The position numbers and the translations under genes are program-made. A DNA stretch of 64,000 bases from DASSFG01 sp035547915 (lineage in GTDB: Bacteria > Planctomycetota > Planctomycetia > Pirellulales > JAICIG01), in NCBI GenBank assembly GCA_035547915.1, contig DASZTS010000138.1, positions 124,001-188,000 of the forward strand, written 5' to 3'. Shown here piece after piece: positions 45,039 through 54,757 of the stretch. Position 1 is the first letter of the stretch. Each line of letters opens with the position of its first letter. Below the pieces are notes generated by a model. That model ran no database searches. It was not told the origin of the DNA and was given only the letters and a program-made list of their open reading frames with translations.

Positions 45039-45140
45039 AAGCAACCGACAAACCGGATCGAGCTCCACAAAAATCGGCGTTTCACGGCCGATTTTTCGCC
45101 CACGGCCCTCCGGCTTCCCGGTCCTGTCGGCCACTCTTAG
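45036..45140 (+). repeat. Nested-palindrome repeat, copy G2, in tandem with G1
   Basis: It begins TTAAAGCAACCGACAAACC immediately after (sharing TTA with) G1. It contains AAAATCGGC-GTTTCACG-GCCGATTTTT and ends TCCTGTCGGCCACTCTTAG. Both copies fill the 319-bp gap upstream of malQ. Confidence 0.85.
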
Positions 45141-45174
45141 GCACAATGGTTGCGTAGCGTCATGGCCGGAGCCC

Positions 45175-45202
45175 GGGCCGGTCACAACGGCCCGACCTTT
45201 TT
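45175..45202 (+). terminator. Weak candidate intrinsic terminator
   Basis: GGGCCG-GTCACAA-CGGCCC followed four bases later by TTTTT, about 80 bp upstream of the malQ start. It could end transcription from the NAD-salvage gene or act as a leader hairpin for malQ. Confidence 0.35.
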
Positions 45203-45282
45203 CTGGGTCACGGACGCGCTTTCGCAGAGCATCTTAAAACCTGGGCGATAAGCGTCGCCTTGCAAGACAAGGAAGGACCCAC

Positions 45283-47220
45283 ATGGCGACGGATGGATGG
45301 GGCATCGACGATGGTTATCAAGACGCCCGCGGCGAATGGCGAACTATCGCGCCAGAGACCATAGCGGCCGTCCGCGCGGCGATGGATGCCGGGGGAGCCC
45401 CGCCGAGTGCGGAGCGACGGATCCAAGTCGTCCGACAACACCAAACGGTGCGCATTCCGTCCGGGCGCCTTTATTTGGAAGACGGCTCCCACGTCGATCT
45501 GAGGCGCAAGAGGCTCCCGCCCGATATCCCGATCGGTTATCACGATTTTCGGCCCAAACGCGGCGAGGGACCGTCAATCAGGTTCATCGTGACGCCCGGC
45601 CGTTGTCCGTTGCCGAAGAGGGGGTTGTGGGGCTGGGCGGGGCAACTCTACGCGGCGAGGTCGCAGGATAGCTGGGGATTTGGCGACCTGGCCGACCTGC
45701 GACGGTTGGCCGTCTGGGCCAGGTCGCATGGCGCCGGCTTCCTCTTGGTCAACCCACTCTCGGCCGCTTCGCCCGTTACCCCACAACAACCCAGTCCCTA
45801 CTACCCAGCGAGCCGGCGGTTTCTCAACCCACTCTATCTGCGCATAGAAGAGGTGCCGGGGGCCGCGAGCGTGGCCGGCGACCTCGAATGGTTGGCAACC
45901 GCGGGCAAGGCACTCAACGAGCAGCGAGTGATCGATCGAAACAAAGTGTTCGAGCTGAAGATGCATGCCCTCGAAAAGATATTCGGCAGGGTTTCTTCGG
46001 ACCGCGCGTTCGAACGTTATTGCGCAGAGCGTAGGCGCGACTTGGCCGAGTTCGCGACTTTCTGTGTCCTGGCGGAAAAGCTCGGGGGCGATTGGCGCGC
46101 CTGGCCCAGCGAATTTCAGAGGTCAGGCGGCCCGGCGGTAGCGCGGTTCGTGGACGACAACCGCGAACGAATTCGGTTCCACCAATGGTTGCAATGGCTA
46201 CTCGATGAGCAACTCGCCCGGGCCGGCGAGGAGTCGGCGATCGTGCAAGATCTGGCCATCGGCGTCGATCCCGGGGGGGCCGACGCATGGGTTTGGCAGG
46301 ATCTCTATGCCCAATCGTGCACGGTTGGCGCGCCTCCCGATTTGTACAATCGGCAGGGGCAGGATTGGGGATTGCCACCCTTCATTCCGCACAAGCTTCG
46401 CGCGGCCGGGTACGAACCCTTCGTCCAGACGTTGCGGGCCACCTTGCGTCACTCCCGCGGACTGCGCATCGACCACGTCATGGGCCTTTTCCGGTTGTAC
46501 TGGGTTCCTCATGGCCTGGACGCGACGCACGGCGCTTTCGTTCGTTACCCCGCCGACGAAATGTTGGCGATCGTGGCCATCGAGAGCCAGCGGGCAGGGG
46601 CCTTTGTGGTGGGCGAGGATTTGGGAACCGTCGACGAAGAAATCCGCGCCCTGTTAGCCGCCCACCGGGTGCTGTCGTATCGCCTGCTCTGGTTCGAGGA
46701 CGAACCGCCGGCGAGTTATCCCGAACTTTCCATGGCGGCGGTCACCACGCACGACCTGCCGACGGTCGCGGGACTGTGGGACGGTCACGATGTGCGTGCT
46801 CAACGGGCACTCGGCTTGGACCCGAACGAAGAGGGCTTGCGCGCCATCCGCGACAAGCTCGCGAGTCTCGGTCATCTCGATGAAGAGGCCCGCGCGGACG
46901 ACGTGGTCGATCGAGCTTATCAACTCTTGTCGGGCGCGGCATCGTATGTGGCCACGGCTTCGTTGGACGACGCCCTGGCCGTAAACGAGCGACCGAACAT
47001 GCCGTGTACGACCACCCAATGGCCCAATTGGTCGCTGGCCTTGCCCGGTGGAATCGAAGCTCTGGAAAAGTCACCCCTGGCGGGTCGGATCGCCGCGGCC
47101 ATGCGGAAGCGAGGCCGCACCAAGCGGTTGTCGAAGGGGGCGACATTAAAAGATCGCCGATCCCCACCGGTGCCGGGCTCGGCGACACACGGCGTCGACG
47201 CGGACCAGACGGTCGATTGA
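45283..47220 (+). CDS. malQ: 4-alpha-glucanotransferase
   Basis: 645 residues of GH77. It transfers maltosyl or longer glucan segments between alpha-1,4-glucans in starch, glycogen and maltodextrin metabolism. Seen motifs are 'QDSWGFGDLADLRRLA', 'PYYPASRRFLNPLYLRI', the nucleophile region 'RIDHVMGLFRLYWVP' (Asp of RIDH), the acid-base Glu in 'VVGEDLGTV', and 'TTHDLPT'. The ATG follows GGAAGGA. The C-terminal 35 residues are basic and probably disordered. It is convergent with the EgtD-like gene 30 bp away. Confidence 0.95.
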   Translation: MATDGWGIDDGYQDARGEWRTIAPETIAAVRAAMDAGGAPPSAERRIQVVRQHQTVRIPSGRLYLEDGSHVDLRRKRLPPDIPIGYHDFRPKRGEGPSIRFIVTPGRCPLPKRGLWGWAGQLYAARSQDSWGFGDLADLRRLAVWARSHGAGFLLVNPLSAASPVTPQQPSPYYPASRRFLNPLYLRIEEVPGAASVAGDLEWLATAGKALNEQRVIDRNKVFELKMHALEKIFGRVSSDRAFERYCAERRRDLAEFATFCVLAEKLGGDWRAWPSEFQRSGGPAVARFVDDNRERIRFHQWLQWLLDEQLARAGEESAIVQDLAIGVDPGGADAWVWQDLYAQSCTVGAPPDLYNRQGQDWGLPPFIPHKLRAAGYEPFVQTLRATLRHSRGLRIDHVMGLFRLYWVPHGLDATHGAFVRYPADEMLAIVAIESQRAGAFVVGEDLGTVDEEIRALLAAHRVLSYRLLWFEDEPPASYPELSMAAVTTHDLPTVAGLWDGHDVRAQRALGLDPNEEGLRAIRDKLASLGHLDEEARADDVVDRAYQLLSGAASYVATASLDDALAVNERPNMPCTTTQWPNWSLALPGGIEALEKSPLAGRIAAAMRKRGRTKRLSKGATLKDRRSPPVPGSATHGVDADQTVD

Positions 47221-47250
47221 TGACCGGCAAGACGTCGAAATGTGCGGCCC

Positions 47251-48213
47251 TTACAACTTCGGCCGCAAGAGGACGAGAGCGGCGGTCCCTTGGCCATCGA
47301 ACCAGGTTCGTTCGATCGTCTCGGCCGAATCGTGCGCCAGCCGTTCGACTTCGTTCCAGGTGTATCGTTGCCGCGATTCGGTGAGAATCGAATCACCTCG
47401 TCGCAGCCGCACCCTCTCTTGATCGATTTTGACGATCTGGTCGACGCGACTCGTCAAACGTAGCTCCATCCGGTTGCGGGCCGATTCGTCGATCACGGCG
47501 TGCTCGAAGCGCCGGACGTGAAAGTTGGCTGCGAACCGTCGGTTGATATGGGTCAGGATGTTCAGATTGAATGCCTCGAGTAGGGCCCCGCTCCGTGGCT
47601 CGGTGAGCGGGTCTGCCCTCAGGTCAACACCCAGCAACACCGCACCTCGTTGCCCACACAGTTTCGCAGCACCTTGCAACAACCGCGACGCCTCCGCGAC
47701 ATCCATCGTGCTCAGCGCGCAGCTCGACAAATAAACGAGCGTTCGTTCCGGCCGCAGCCCCACCGCCGGCATGGGGAAGCATGACGTGAAATCGGCCCGC
47801 ACCGGCACAATGCTCAGTCTCTTGAGCGCCATGCGCAGACGGCGGACTCCGAACCGCAGGGACGACAGCGACAGATCCACGGGCAGATAGGCCGCGACGC
47901 CCGACATTCCCCGTAACAGGGCGGTGGCGGTCTGGGAGGTACCGCTGCCGTACTCGACGATCGCCGTACGCTTGCCGAGGAGGCGGCGCAGTTCATCGCC
48001 CGCGCCGCGCAGCAGGCGGCATTCTCGACGGACGATCGAATGCCCTCCGAGGCGACAAAGCTGGTTGAACAGCCGGATACCGCGAGCGTCGTAGAGCAAA
48101 AAGGACGGCAACTCTTTTTCAGACCCCCGCAATCCGCGCAGGATCCTCTCGTGCATGCTCGCGGAACCGGGGGCGAAGTTGTAATACCGAACGGCCGGAA
48201 TACGTGTATGCAT
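47251..48213 (-). CDS. EgtD-like histidine N-alpha-methyltransferase family protein
   Basis: 320 residues of the Methyltransf_33 (DUF2260-like) family. The N-terminal 'LPSFLLYDARGIRLFNQLCRL' is characteristic of EgtD, and the SAM site is 'IVEYGSGTSQTA' with 'PVDLS'. A conserved 'AFNLNILTHINRRFAANF' follows. EgtD trimethylates histidine to hercynine in ergothioneine synthesis. However, the segment that is 'FPGSTIGNF' in many members reads 'YLSSCALSTMD' here. No egtB is adjacent, so the substrate is open. Confidence 0.8.
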   Translation of the reverse strand: MHTRIPAVRYYNFAPGSASMHERILRGLRGSEKELPSFLLYDARGIRLFNQLCRLGGHSIVRRECRLLRGAGDELRRLLGKRTAIVEYGSGTSQTATALLRGMSGVAAYLPVDLSLSSLRFGVRRLRMALKRLSIVPVRADFTSCFPMPAVGLRPERTLVYLSSCALSTMDVAEASRLLQGAAKLCGQRGAVLLGVDLRADPLTEPRSGALLEAFNLNILTHINRRFAANFHVRRFEHAVIDESARNRMELRLTSRVDQIVKIDQERVRLRRGDSILTESRQRYTWNEVERLAHDSAETIERTWFDGQGTAALVLLRPKL

Positions 48214-48501
48214 AAAAGCTCGGGCGAAGAACCGTCAGAGGTGGCAAGGCCCCGTGGCAGCAACGCCTGTGCCTCGCCCGGCGAATCGGCCGAGGCCGCC
48301 AGAATGCGGCTGATACTGCGGGCCCTTGGTGGGCTATGTGTGGCAAAATTGAACACCGTCTTGGTGCAGCCGGGGCCAAAACGCCTCTCCGGCAACCAGG
48401 CCGGGATTGATGCCCGCCAGGCCACCCGCTTCTCGATAAGAGCCGCGCAGCGTTAAGTTTCAAGCCAATCGGAAACGATCACCCGTTTTGACTGCCTTGG
48501 G

Positions 48502-48855
48502 TTACCGGCAGGCAGGCGGATCGCTGGCGGGGAAAGAATGACTACTCGAAACGTCGACCGGCGAGCCGGCCAGTTCGGGCAAGATATCGTGGCCGGTCTC
48601 ACCATACGCGCGTCGCATCGACGAGCTGCGATGGGATGCGTACCGCGCCACCCATGCACCACCCGCCAGCAGTAATGCGGCGGCTGCTAGTTTATGTCGT
48701 CGACCCAGGATAGCGCTCGCCAGGAATACAGCCGCGGCACCTGCGGCCGCGGCGGGAAGTGACACGGCAGAATGTAGGAAGCGATTACGATTGCTAATGG
48801 CCCGCCCCCGAGACGAGTCGATCAAGGCACATCTGAGCGCATCATCGGACGACAT
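48502..48855 (-). CDS. Small membrane protein, unknown
   Basis: 117 residues from the ATG at 48855, which has ACGGAG upstream. It has two hydrophobic helices ('AVSLPAAAAGAAAVFLASAIL' and 'LAAAALLLAGGAWVARYA') and a Ser/Pro-rich C-terminus. It resembles DUF883- or DUF3618-like small membrane proteins only in shape. Function unknown. Confidence 0.6.
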   Translation of the reverse strand: MSSDDALRCALIDSSRGRAISNRNRFLHSAVSLPAAAAGAAAVFLASAILGRRHKLAAAALLLAGGAWVARYASHRSSSMRRAYGETGHDILPELAGSPVDVSSSHSFPASDPPACR

Positions 48856-48879
48856 GGCGATTGCTCCGTCAAAGGAATA

Positions 48880-48979
48880 TCGAGCAACCGACAAAACCCG
48901 GTCGAGCGCCGAAGACCGCCGTTCTAAAGCCGATTTTCGCGCACGGCGATTCGCTTCCGGGCTTTGCCAGCCGCTTTCA
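48880..48979 (+). repeat. Nested-palindrome intergenic repeat, copy H
   Basis: The left end TCGAGCAACCGACAAAACC and right end GGGCTTTGCCAGCCGCTTTC are kept. The inner dyad is eroded (GACCGCCGTTCTAAAGCCGATTTTC). It sits just upstream of the small membrane protein gene and downstream of the GGDEF gene. Confidence 0.75.
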
Positions 48980-49040
48980 CAACGGGAGCGAAGGCAGCAT
49001 TTCCAGTGCCAAGATCGGCATACGCGGCTCTATCGGGTTT

Positions 49041-50333
49041 CTAACCGGCGCAGGGGGTCGAGAACGAGAGCAGCCCCGTCTGCTGATCGGGTACGACTAT
49101 GGGGGGGGCCTGCGAGACCGGCACGTTCGATACGCCGACAGGGTCGCCCACGCGTTCGAGGAACGAGCACCCGACCCGATAGCGAGGCCGTGCGGCGCTG
49201 CCGACGTCGGCCACGTTGGCGATTCGGGCGACGACATAGTACGTCTCACCCGCATTGCCCAGTCGCACCACGAACTTTTGGAAGTCGGGCGGCTCGTCGC
49301 AGATGAAGGCCATGCCGCCTGCCGACAGATCGTGGCACTGTACCGCTCGGAACTCTTCTGGTTCCGGCAATGGGCCGGCACCGTTATACGGCGCGATGTA
49401 TTGTCGTTCGTTGTACGGCTGCCGTAATACACTCGTATCGGGTGAAATGGCAATCGCGTTCGTTCCGTCGTGCAAGAACGAACGGTTGCGTCCGGCGTTC
49501 TTGGCCGCATAGAGCGATTCGTCGGCGCGCTTGATGAGCGTATCGGCGTCTTCGTCGGAGACCACGCTGGCCAAGCCCAGGCTGACCGTCACCGGCAGAT
49601 CGTTGCCGCCACACGGAAAGCGTTCGCTGGCCACGGTGGCCCGCAACCGTTCGGCCACCATCGTCGCGTCCTTCAGCCGTGTGCCCGGCAACAAGATAGC
49701 GAACTCTTCGCCGCCGAAACGGGCCGCCAGATCCATCTCGCGCAGTGTCTTCCGCAGCACCTGTGCGAGGCGCCGCAGCACATCATCCCCCGCCTGGTGC
49801 CCGTAGGTGTCGTTGAACTTCTTGAAACAGTCGACGTCGACCATCACGAGCGAGAGCGGAATCTGATGCCGCCGCCATTGGTCGAAACGACGCATCACTT
49901 CTTCGTTGAAACTGCGCCGATTCGGCAGGCCCGTCAGTGCGTCGGTCCGCGCCTCGGCCGCCAGCGATGCTACCTCCTGGCGCTGCTGCTGAATTTCCTT
50001 CTGAGCGGCGGAGAGATCCTGCTGCAATCTCCGATTGGCAATCAGGATGTGTGCAGCCGCCTTCAGCACGTCGTCGGGGCTGTTTCCGGTCGCATCGCGA
50101 AGTTCGATGCCGATCTGTTCGATGCGGAACGAATGACAGTCGATGTCGTCGTCGAGTTTGTTCGACAACCGTTCCAGCCAATCGGCGTTGGGAGGCTTGA
50201 TCGGTGGCAGATCGGCCGTAGAACCGTCATTGCTCGACGGCTGACGCAACTGCTGGGCACGGTAGAAACCCCATGTCACCAGCGCGCAAAAGCAGAGCAG
50301 GTTGAACAACAATCCCAGCGCTACCCATTCCAT
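49041..50333 (-). CDS. Diguanylate cyclase with C-terminal PilZ domain
   Basis: 430 residues. An N-terminal membrane anchor (residues 4-22) is followed by a helical coiled region to about residue 128. The GGDEF domain has the intact active site GGEEF (207-211) and an inhibitory I-site R198-x-x-D201 five residues before it. The C-terminus from about residue 300 ('FRAVQCHDLSAGGMAFICDE', 'RYRVGCSFLERV') matches a PilZ-type c-di-GMP-binding domain, although the usual N-terminal RxxxR is not obvious. The protein should make c-di-GMP and may sense it. Confidence 0.92.
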   Translation of the reverse strand: MEWVALGLLFNLLCFCALVTWGFYRAQQLRQPSSNDGSTADLPPIKPPNADWLERLSNKLDDDIDCHSFRIEQIGIELRDATGNSPDDVLKAAAHILIANRRLQQDLSAAQKEIQQQRQEVASLAAEARTDALTGLPNRRSFNEEVMRRFDQWRRHQIPLSLVMVDVDCFKKFNDTYGHQAGDDVLRRLAQVLRKTLREMDLAARFGGEEFAILLPGTRLKDATMVAERLRATVASERFPCGGNDLPVTVSLGLASVVSDEDADTLIKRADESLYAAKNAGRNRSFLHDGTNAIAISPDTSVLRQPYNERQYIAPYNGAGPLPEPEEFRAVQCHDLSAGGMAFICDEPPDFQKFVVRLGNAGETYYVVARIANVADVGSAARPRYRVGCSFLERVGDPVGVSNVPVSQAPPIVVPDQQTGLLSFSTPCAG

Positions 50334-50798
50334 CGCTCACTCCGCGTTCCGCTGCCAACGTGCCCGAATTCAAACCGTGCAGTAGGAAAACATAGCTCAG
50401 GAACGGACAGGCGATTCGCGCCCTTTGCATGAGATTTTTTCTCGCTGCCGAGATTTCCTTTCCGGCGACGACGATTCGTGAGCTAGACTTTCGATTGGTG
50501 GCCTCATCCACGAGTGGCCGCTCTTCACTTCGTGGCGCCGTCCTCATTTGGCGTCACCCTCCCCTGAGCCCGCGATGGCTCTCACCTGCCGTCGAAATTG
50601 GGCGATCTAGCGTCACATCGCACCGGCCTTGGCATGTCTGTTCGATATGAATTGTTAAAGAAACGTAAGGGTTTTCTACATCGTCGCGATCATTAAAATG
50701 TCGCGTGCCGATTCGTTGACCAAACAGATGCAACTGGTTACAAGGGTTTGGGGGCCCTGCAACCATGCCAGTTGGAAGTGTTGCGACGGAGAGTTGCC
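50334..50798. other. Divergent intergenic region
   Basis: 465 bp lie between the GGDEF gene and the PKD surface protein gene. No gene is supported, and no promoter could be fixed by eye. Confidence 0.35.
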
Positions 50799-53700
50799 AT
50801 GTCGTGGTGGAAAGCCTTTGGTTCGCCGCGGCGGTCGCCGCGAAACGTCCGTTCGTCAGACTCTCGTTCGTCCAAAATCCGTGCCCTGCGGCGCCGTGTC
50901 GCAGAGCTTCTCGAGGCCCGTTGCCTCCTAGCCGCATCGGACTCCTTCGTCGAGTTCAACCTCGCTTCCAACATCCCCAACGGCGGACTCGTATTCGATC
51001 CGTCGTTAGGTTACGCCTGGGGGATTGCCACCAGTCCGGGCGCGAGTGGTGGCTTCTCGGTCTCGGCGCCCACGGACGGGGGCTCGGAATCGTTCAGCGG
51101 TGACGTGTCGGGCAGCCCCTTCTCGCAGAACGTCAATCAATCCGTCAGCGTGCCGTCGGCGAGCGGCCAGGTGTACAACGGCAACGCCAACGAGTTCATC
51201 ATCCACTCCATAGTCCCTCCGGGCACTACGACACCCACGGTGCAAGGGCCGGCCGAGTTCCTGTACGCCTCGCTCGACGGCACGATCTACGGCTCGAACC
51301 CGAGCATCGGCTCACACGCGGTCTCAGCGGTCTCGTTGCCCGGCGCCGCCTTTACCGGACTGACGATCGCCAACAACGGAACGGCCGATCAACTCTACGC
51401 GGCCGACTTCTTGGGCGGGAAGATCGATGTGTTCGACACGAGCTTCAAGACGGTGACCACCACCGGGTCCTTCACCGACCCGAATCTGCCCGCGAACTAC
51501 CGACCGTTCAACATTCAGGCACTCGGCGGTGACCTGTATGTCAGCTATGCCGACGTGCTGCTCACGCCGGCGACGGGCAATTCCGGTGGCAGTCTGCCAC
51601 CCACATTGGCGCCAGGCGGTGCTGTCGACGTCTTCGATGCTAATGGCAACTTGTTGGGGCGGATCGCATCGGGTGCGCCGCTCGACCAGCCCTGGGGCAT
51701 GACGATCGCACCGGCCTCGTTCGGGCAGTTCGCCGGCGACCTGCTTGTGGCCAACCACGGCGACGGCAAGATCGACGCCTTCAATCCAACCCCCGGCGCG
51801 ACAACCACGACAGGAACCTCCCTCGGGACGCTCGACGGTGCCGACGGAAACCCGTTGGAGATCGACGGTCTATGGGCGCTTACGTTCGGCAATGGCGGCA
51901 ACGCCGGCGATGCGGGCTCGCTCTATTTCTCGGCCGGGTCGTCCTACCTAGTGGCCGTAGCGGGCGACGATACAGCCGCTGCGCCCGCGATCACGTCGTT
52001 GCCGATCGGCCCGGGCCTGCCGCACGGGGCGTTCGGAACGGTGCAAGTTGCCGCCACGGATCCGCTCGTGGCGGTCGGCACGAACACGACGGCCATCGAG
52101 GGCGAGAGATTCTCCGGAGCCCTGGCGGTGTTTGGCTCGGCCGACCCACCCAGCCCGACCGCCAGTACCGCCGTCACCTATACCGCCACGATCGACTGGG
52201 GCGACGGCACGAGTTCGGCCGGCACGATTGCGCTCACGGATGACGGCCTTCTGGTCATGGGCAGCCACACGTATACCGCGGCTGGCACCGAGAACTACCA
52301 GGTGACGATCGCCGACTCGAACAGCCATTCGACTACGGCCACCGGTACCGTCGCGGTAACAGCCGCGACCCTCGCCGCCCATGCCGTGAACATCGACAGC
52401 CACGGGCTGACCGTCGACAACGCGCCGGTGGCAACCTTCACTGACCCGGGCGGAGCCGATCCGCTGGCCGATTACAGCGCCACGATCGATTGGGGGGATG
52501 GTTCGACGAGTGCCGGCACTGTGGTCGCCGTGGGCGCGAGGGGCAACACATCACCGGTCGGCGATCTCTTTACCGTCTCTGGCAGCCACACCTACACGGC
52601 GGCAGGAGACTACACGTTCACGGTAACAATATCGGACACCGACGGCAGTCCGGCGACCGTCCAGGGCACCGCCGACGTGGCCCAGGCCACGCTCGATGCC
52701 CATGCCCTGCCGGTCCAAAGCCAAGGATTGGCCGTCAACAACGCGAACGTCGCCACGTTCATCGACACGGACGGCGGCAACCCGCTCAGCGACTATAGCG
52801 CGACGATCGATTGGGGCGATGGCTCGAGCTCCGTGGGCACGATCAATGCCCTCGTCGTCGATCCCCCCGCCGTCAGCCCGACGGTCGTCGGCCTAAACTT
52901 TTTTGTGGAGGGGAGCCACACGTATACGGCCGCCGGCGACTACACCTTCACCGTAACAATTTCCGACACCGACGGCAGCCAGGCTACCGTGCAAGGTACC
53001 GTCGATGTCGCTCAGGCCACGCTCGAGGCGCATGCCCTGGCGGTCCAAAGCCAAGGACTGGCGGTGAACAACGCGAACGTTGCCAATTTCATCGATACCG
53101 GCGGCGCAGACCCGCTGAGCAACTATAGCGCGACGATCGACTGGGGCGATGGCTCGAGCTCGGCCGGCACCATCGCCATCGGCGCAGTCATCGATCCCCC
53201 CGGCATCGGCGGCCTCCTCTTTGACGTGGCCGGCAGCCATACCTACGCGGCGGCAGGGGACTACACGTTCACCGTGACGATTTCGGACACCGATGGCAGC
53301 CACGCGACCGTGCAGGGCACCCTCGATGTGGCCGAACCGACACTCTTGGCCCATGCACTCCCGGTCATCAGCCAAGGGCTTGGTGTCAACAACGTGCCGG
53401 TGGCATATTTTACCGACACGGGTGGCGCCGACCCACTGAGCAACTATAGCGCGACCATCGATTGGGGCGACGGCTCGACGAGCGCCGGTACGATCATCGA
53501 CGCAACCGCCCATCCGCCCACTGGCGTCGCAGTGCTCGGCGGCTTCACATTTACTGTCGAGGGGAGCCACACGTATGCAGCCACCGGCGATTACACCTAT
53601 ACCGTAACGATCAGCGACACCGACGGCAGCCATACGACCGTTCAAGGGACGGCGCACATCGCCGAGCCGCCGCTGCTCGCCACGGGAGTGCCCGTGGTGG

Positions 53701-54587
53701 TCACCTCGGGGCTTTCCGTGAACGGTGCCATCGTCGCGGCGTTTGCCGATGCGGGCGGCGGCGATCCCCTCTCCAACTACAGTGCCACGATCGACTGGGG
53801 CGATGGTACTTCCAGCACGGCCGGCACGGTAACCGGCTCGGGCAACAGTTTCATCGTCGCCGGTAGCCACGCCTACGCCGTCAGCGGTGATTACGAACTG
53901 ACGATCGCCATCTCCGACCAGGATGGCTCGACGGCGAACGTGTCGGCACACGCCTTCATCGACGCACCGCTCGCTTCCTTCGTGGCCAGTGCGTTCGAGA
54001 ACGTACTGCACCGCGCCGCCGATGATTCGGGGCTCAGCTATTGGACCCAGCAGCTCACGGGCGGCTTGCCCTCGGCGCAGTTTGCGAGCGACCTCACACA
54101 TAGCGCCGAGTTCTACGCGACGAACGTGATCGACCCGGCCTACCAAACCTATCTGGGCCGCGCGGCGGATACCGCAGGTGTCACGTACTGGACGATCCAG
54201 ATGCAGCAAGGGTTGACCGACCAGCAGATCGAAGCCAATTTCATCGCTTCGTCCGAATTTTATGCCAAGTCGGGAGGCACGAACGCCGACTGGGTCGACG
54301 CGCTCTATCAAGTCGTCTTGGGACGCCCCGCCGACAGCGCGGGCCTGGATTATTGGCTGGCCCAATTGTCTTCCGGAGCGAGCCGGTCGAACGTTGCGGC
54401 GGGTTTCGCGGCCGGCCAAGAGCGCGAGGCGCAGATCATCCAGAACGATTACTTCACATACCTCGGCCGCAGCGCCAGCCCGGCCGAAGTGAACTTCTGG
54501 GTGGCACAGTTCGAACAGGGCGTCACGAATGAAGACATCGTGAGCCAATTTGTCGGTTCGAGCGAGTACGTCAAGGATCACTCGTAA
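50799..54587 (+). CDS. Giant surface protein: TIGR03118-like propeller, PKD repeats, DUF4214
   Basis: 1262 residues. The ATG at 50799 follows GGAGAG. The N-terminus has the planctomycete export/anchoring motif 'RRVAELLEARCLLAAS'. Residues about 50-410 form a beta-propeller-like TIGR03118-type domain. Six or seven PKD-like repeats of about 90 residues follow, each with 'YSATIDWGDGSSSAGTI' then 'GSHTYAAAGDYTFTVTISD'. The C-terminal 200 residues are four DUF4214 units ('YLGRAADTAGVTYWTIQM', 'VLGRPADSAGLDYWL'), which appear in secreted adhesins. The role is probably cell-surface attachment (inference). Confidence 0.9.
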   Translation: MSWWKAFGSPRRSPRNVRSSDSRSSKIRALRRRVAELLEARCLLAASDSFVEFNLASNIPNGGLVFDPSLGYAWGIATSPGASGGFSVSAPTDGGSESFSGDVSGSPFSQNVNQSVSVPSASGQVYNGNANEFIIHSIVPPGTTTPTVQGPAEFLYASLDGTIYGSNPSIGSHAVSAVSLPGAAFTGLTIANNGTADQLYAADFLGGKIDVFDTSFKTVTTTGSFTDPNLPANYRPFNIQALGGDLYVSYADVLLTPATGNSGGSLPPTLAPGGAVDVFDANGNLLGRIASGAPLDQPWGMTIAPASFGQFAGDLLVANHGDGKIDAFNPTPGATTTTGTSLGTLDGADGNPLEIDGLWALTFGNGGNAGDAGSLYFSAGSSYLVAVAGDDTAAAPAITSLPIGPGLPHGAFGTVQVAATDPLVAVGTNTTAIEGERFSGALAVFGSADPPSPTASTAVTYTATIDWGDGTSSAGTIALTDDGLLVMGSHTYTAAGTENYQVTIADSNSHSTTATGTVAVTAATLAAHAVNIDSHGLTVDNAPVATFTDPGGADPLADYSATIDWGDGSTSAGTVVAVGARGNTSPVGDLFTVSGSHTYTAAGDYTFTVTISDTDGSPATVQGTADVAQATLDAHALPVQSQGLAVNNANVATFIDTDGGNPLSDYSATIDWGDGSSSVGTINALVVDPPAVSPTVVGLNFFVEGSHTYTAAGDYTFTVTISDTDGSQATVQGTVDVAQATLEAHALAVQSQGLAVNNANVANFIDTGGADPLSNYSATIDWGDGSSSAGTIAIGAVIDPPGIGGLLFDVAGSHTYAAAGDYTFTVTISDTDGSHATVQGTLDVAEPTLLAHALPVISQGLGVNNVPVAYFTDTGGADPLSNYSATIDWGDGSTSAGTIIDATAHPPTGVAVLGGFTFTVEGSHTYAATGDYTYTVTISDTDGSHTTVQGTAHIAEPPLLATGVPVVVTSGLSVNGAIVAAFADAGGGDPLSNYSATIDWGDGTSSTAGTVTGSGNSFIVAGSHAYAVSGDYELTIAISDQDGSTANVSAHAFIDAPLASFVASAFENVLHRAADDSGLSYWTQQLTGGLPSAQFASDLTHSAEFYATNVIDPAYQTYLGRAADTAGVTYWTIQMQQGLTDQQIEANFIASSEFYAKSGGTNADWVDALYQVVLGRPADSAGLDYWLAQLSSGASRSNVAAGFAAGQEREAQIIQNDYFTYLGRSASPAEVNFWVAQFEQGVTNEDIVSQFVGSSEYVKDHS

Positions 54588-54597
54588 CGCGGTTCCT

Positions 54598-54629
54598 GGC
54601 AGGACGAGAACCTTCTGTCTCGTCCTGCC
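54598..54629. terminator. Strong hairpin after the PKD protein gene
   Basis: GGCAGGACGAGA-ACCTTCTG-TCTCGTCCTGCC, a perfect 12-bp stem with an 8-nt loop, begins 10 bp after the stop codon. There is no T tract, so it may stabilise the 3' end or terminate with Rho. Confidence 0.6.
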
Positions 54630-54757
54630 GTGGCGGCGTTCAAAGAGCCCCTCTGCCTTAGGAACCCTCGTTGCCGCGCGGCCGATGCCGGCGATAGAAT
54701 GCATCATGGCGGCCCCCGCATTGCCCAGACTTTCTCGCCCAAGGAGGTTCTCTTTCT

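Noticed and set aside
52893..54707. 604-codon minus-strand open frame
   Set aside because: It is antisense to the PKD repeats; its repeats only mirror theirs.
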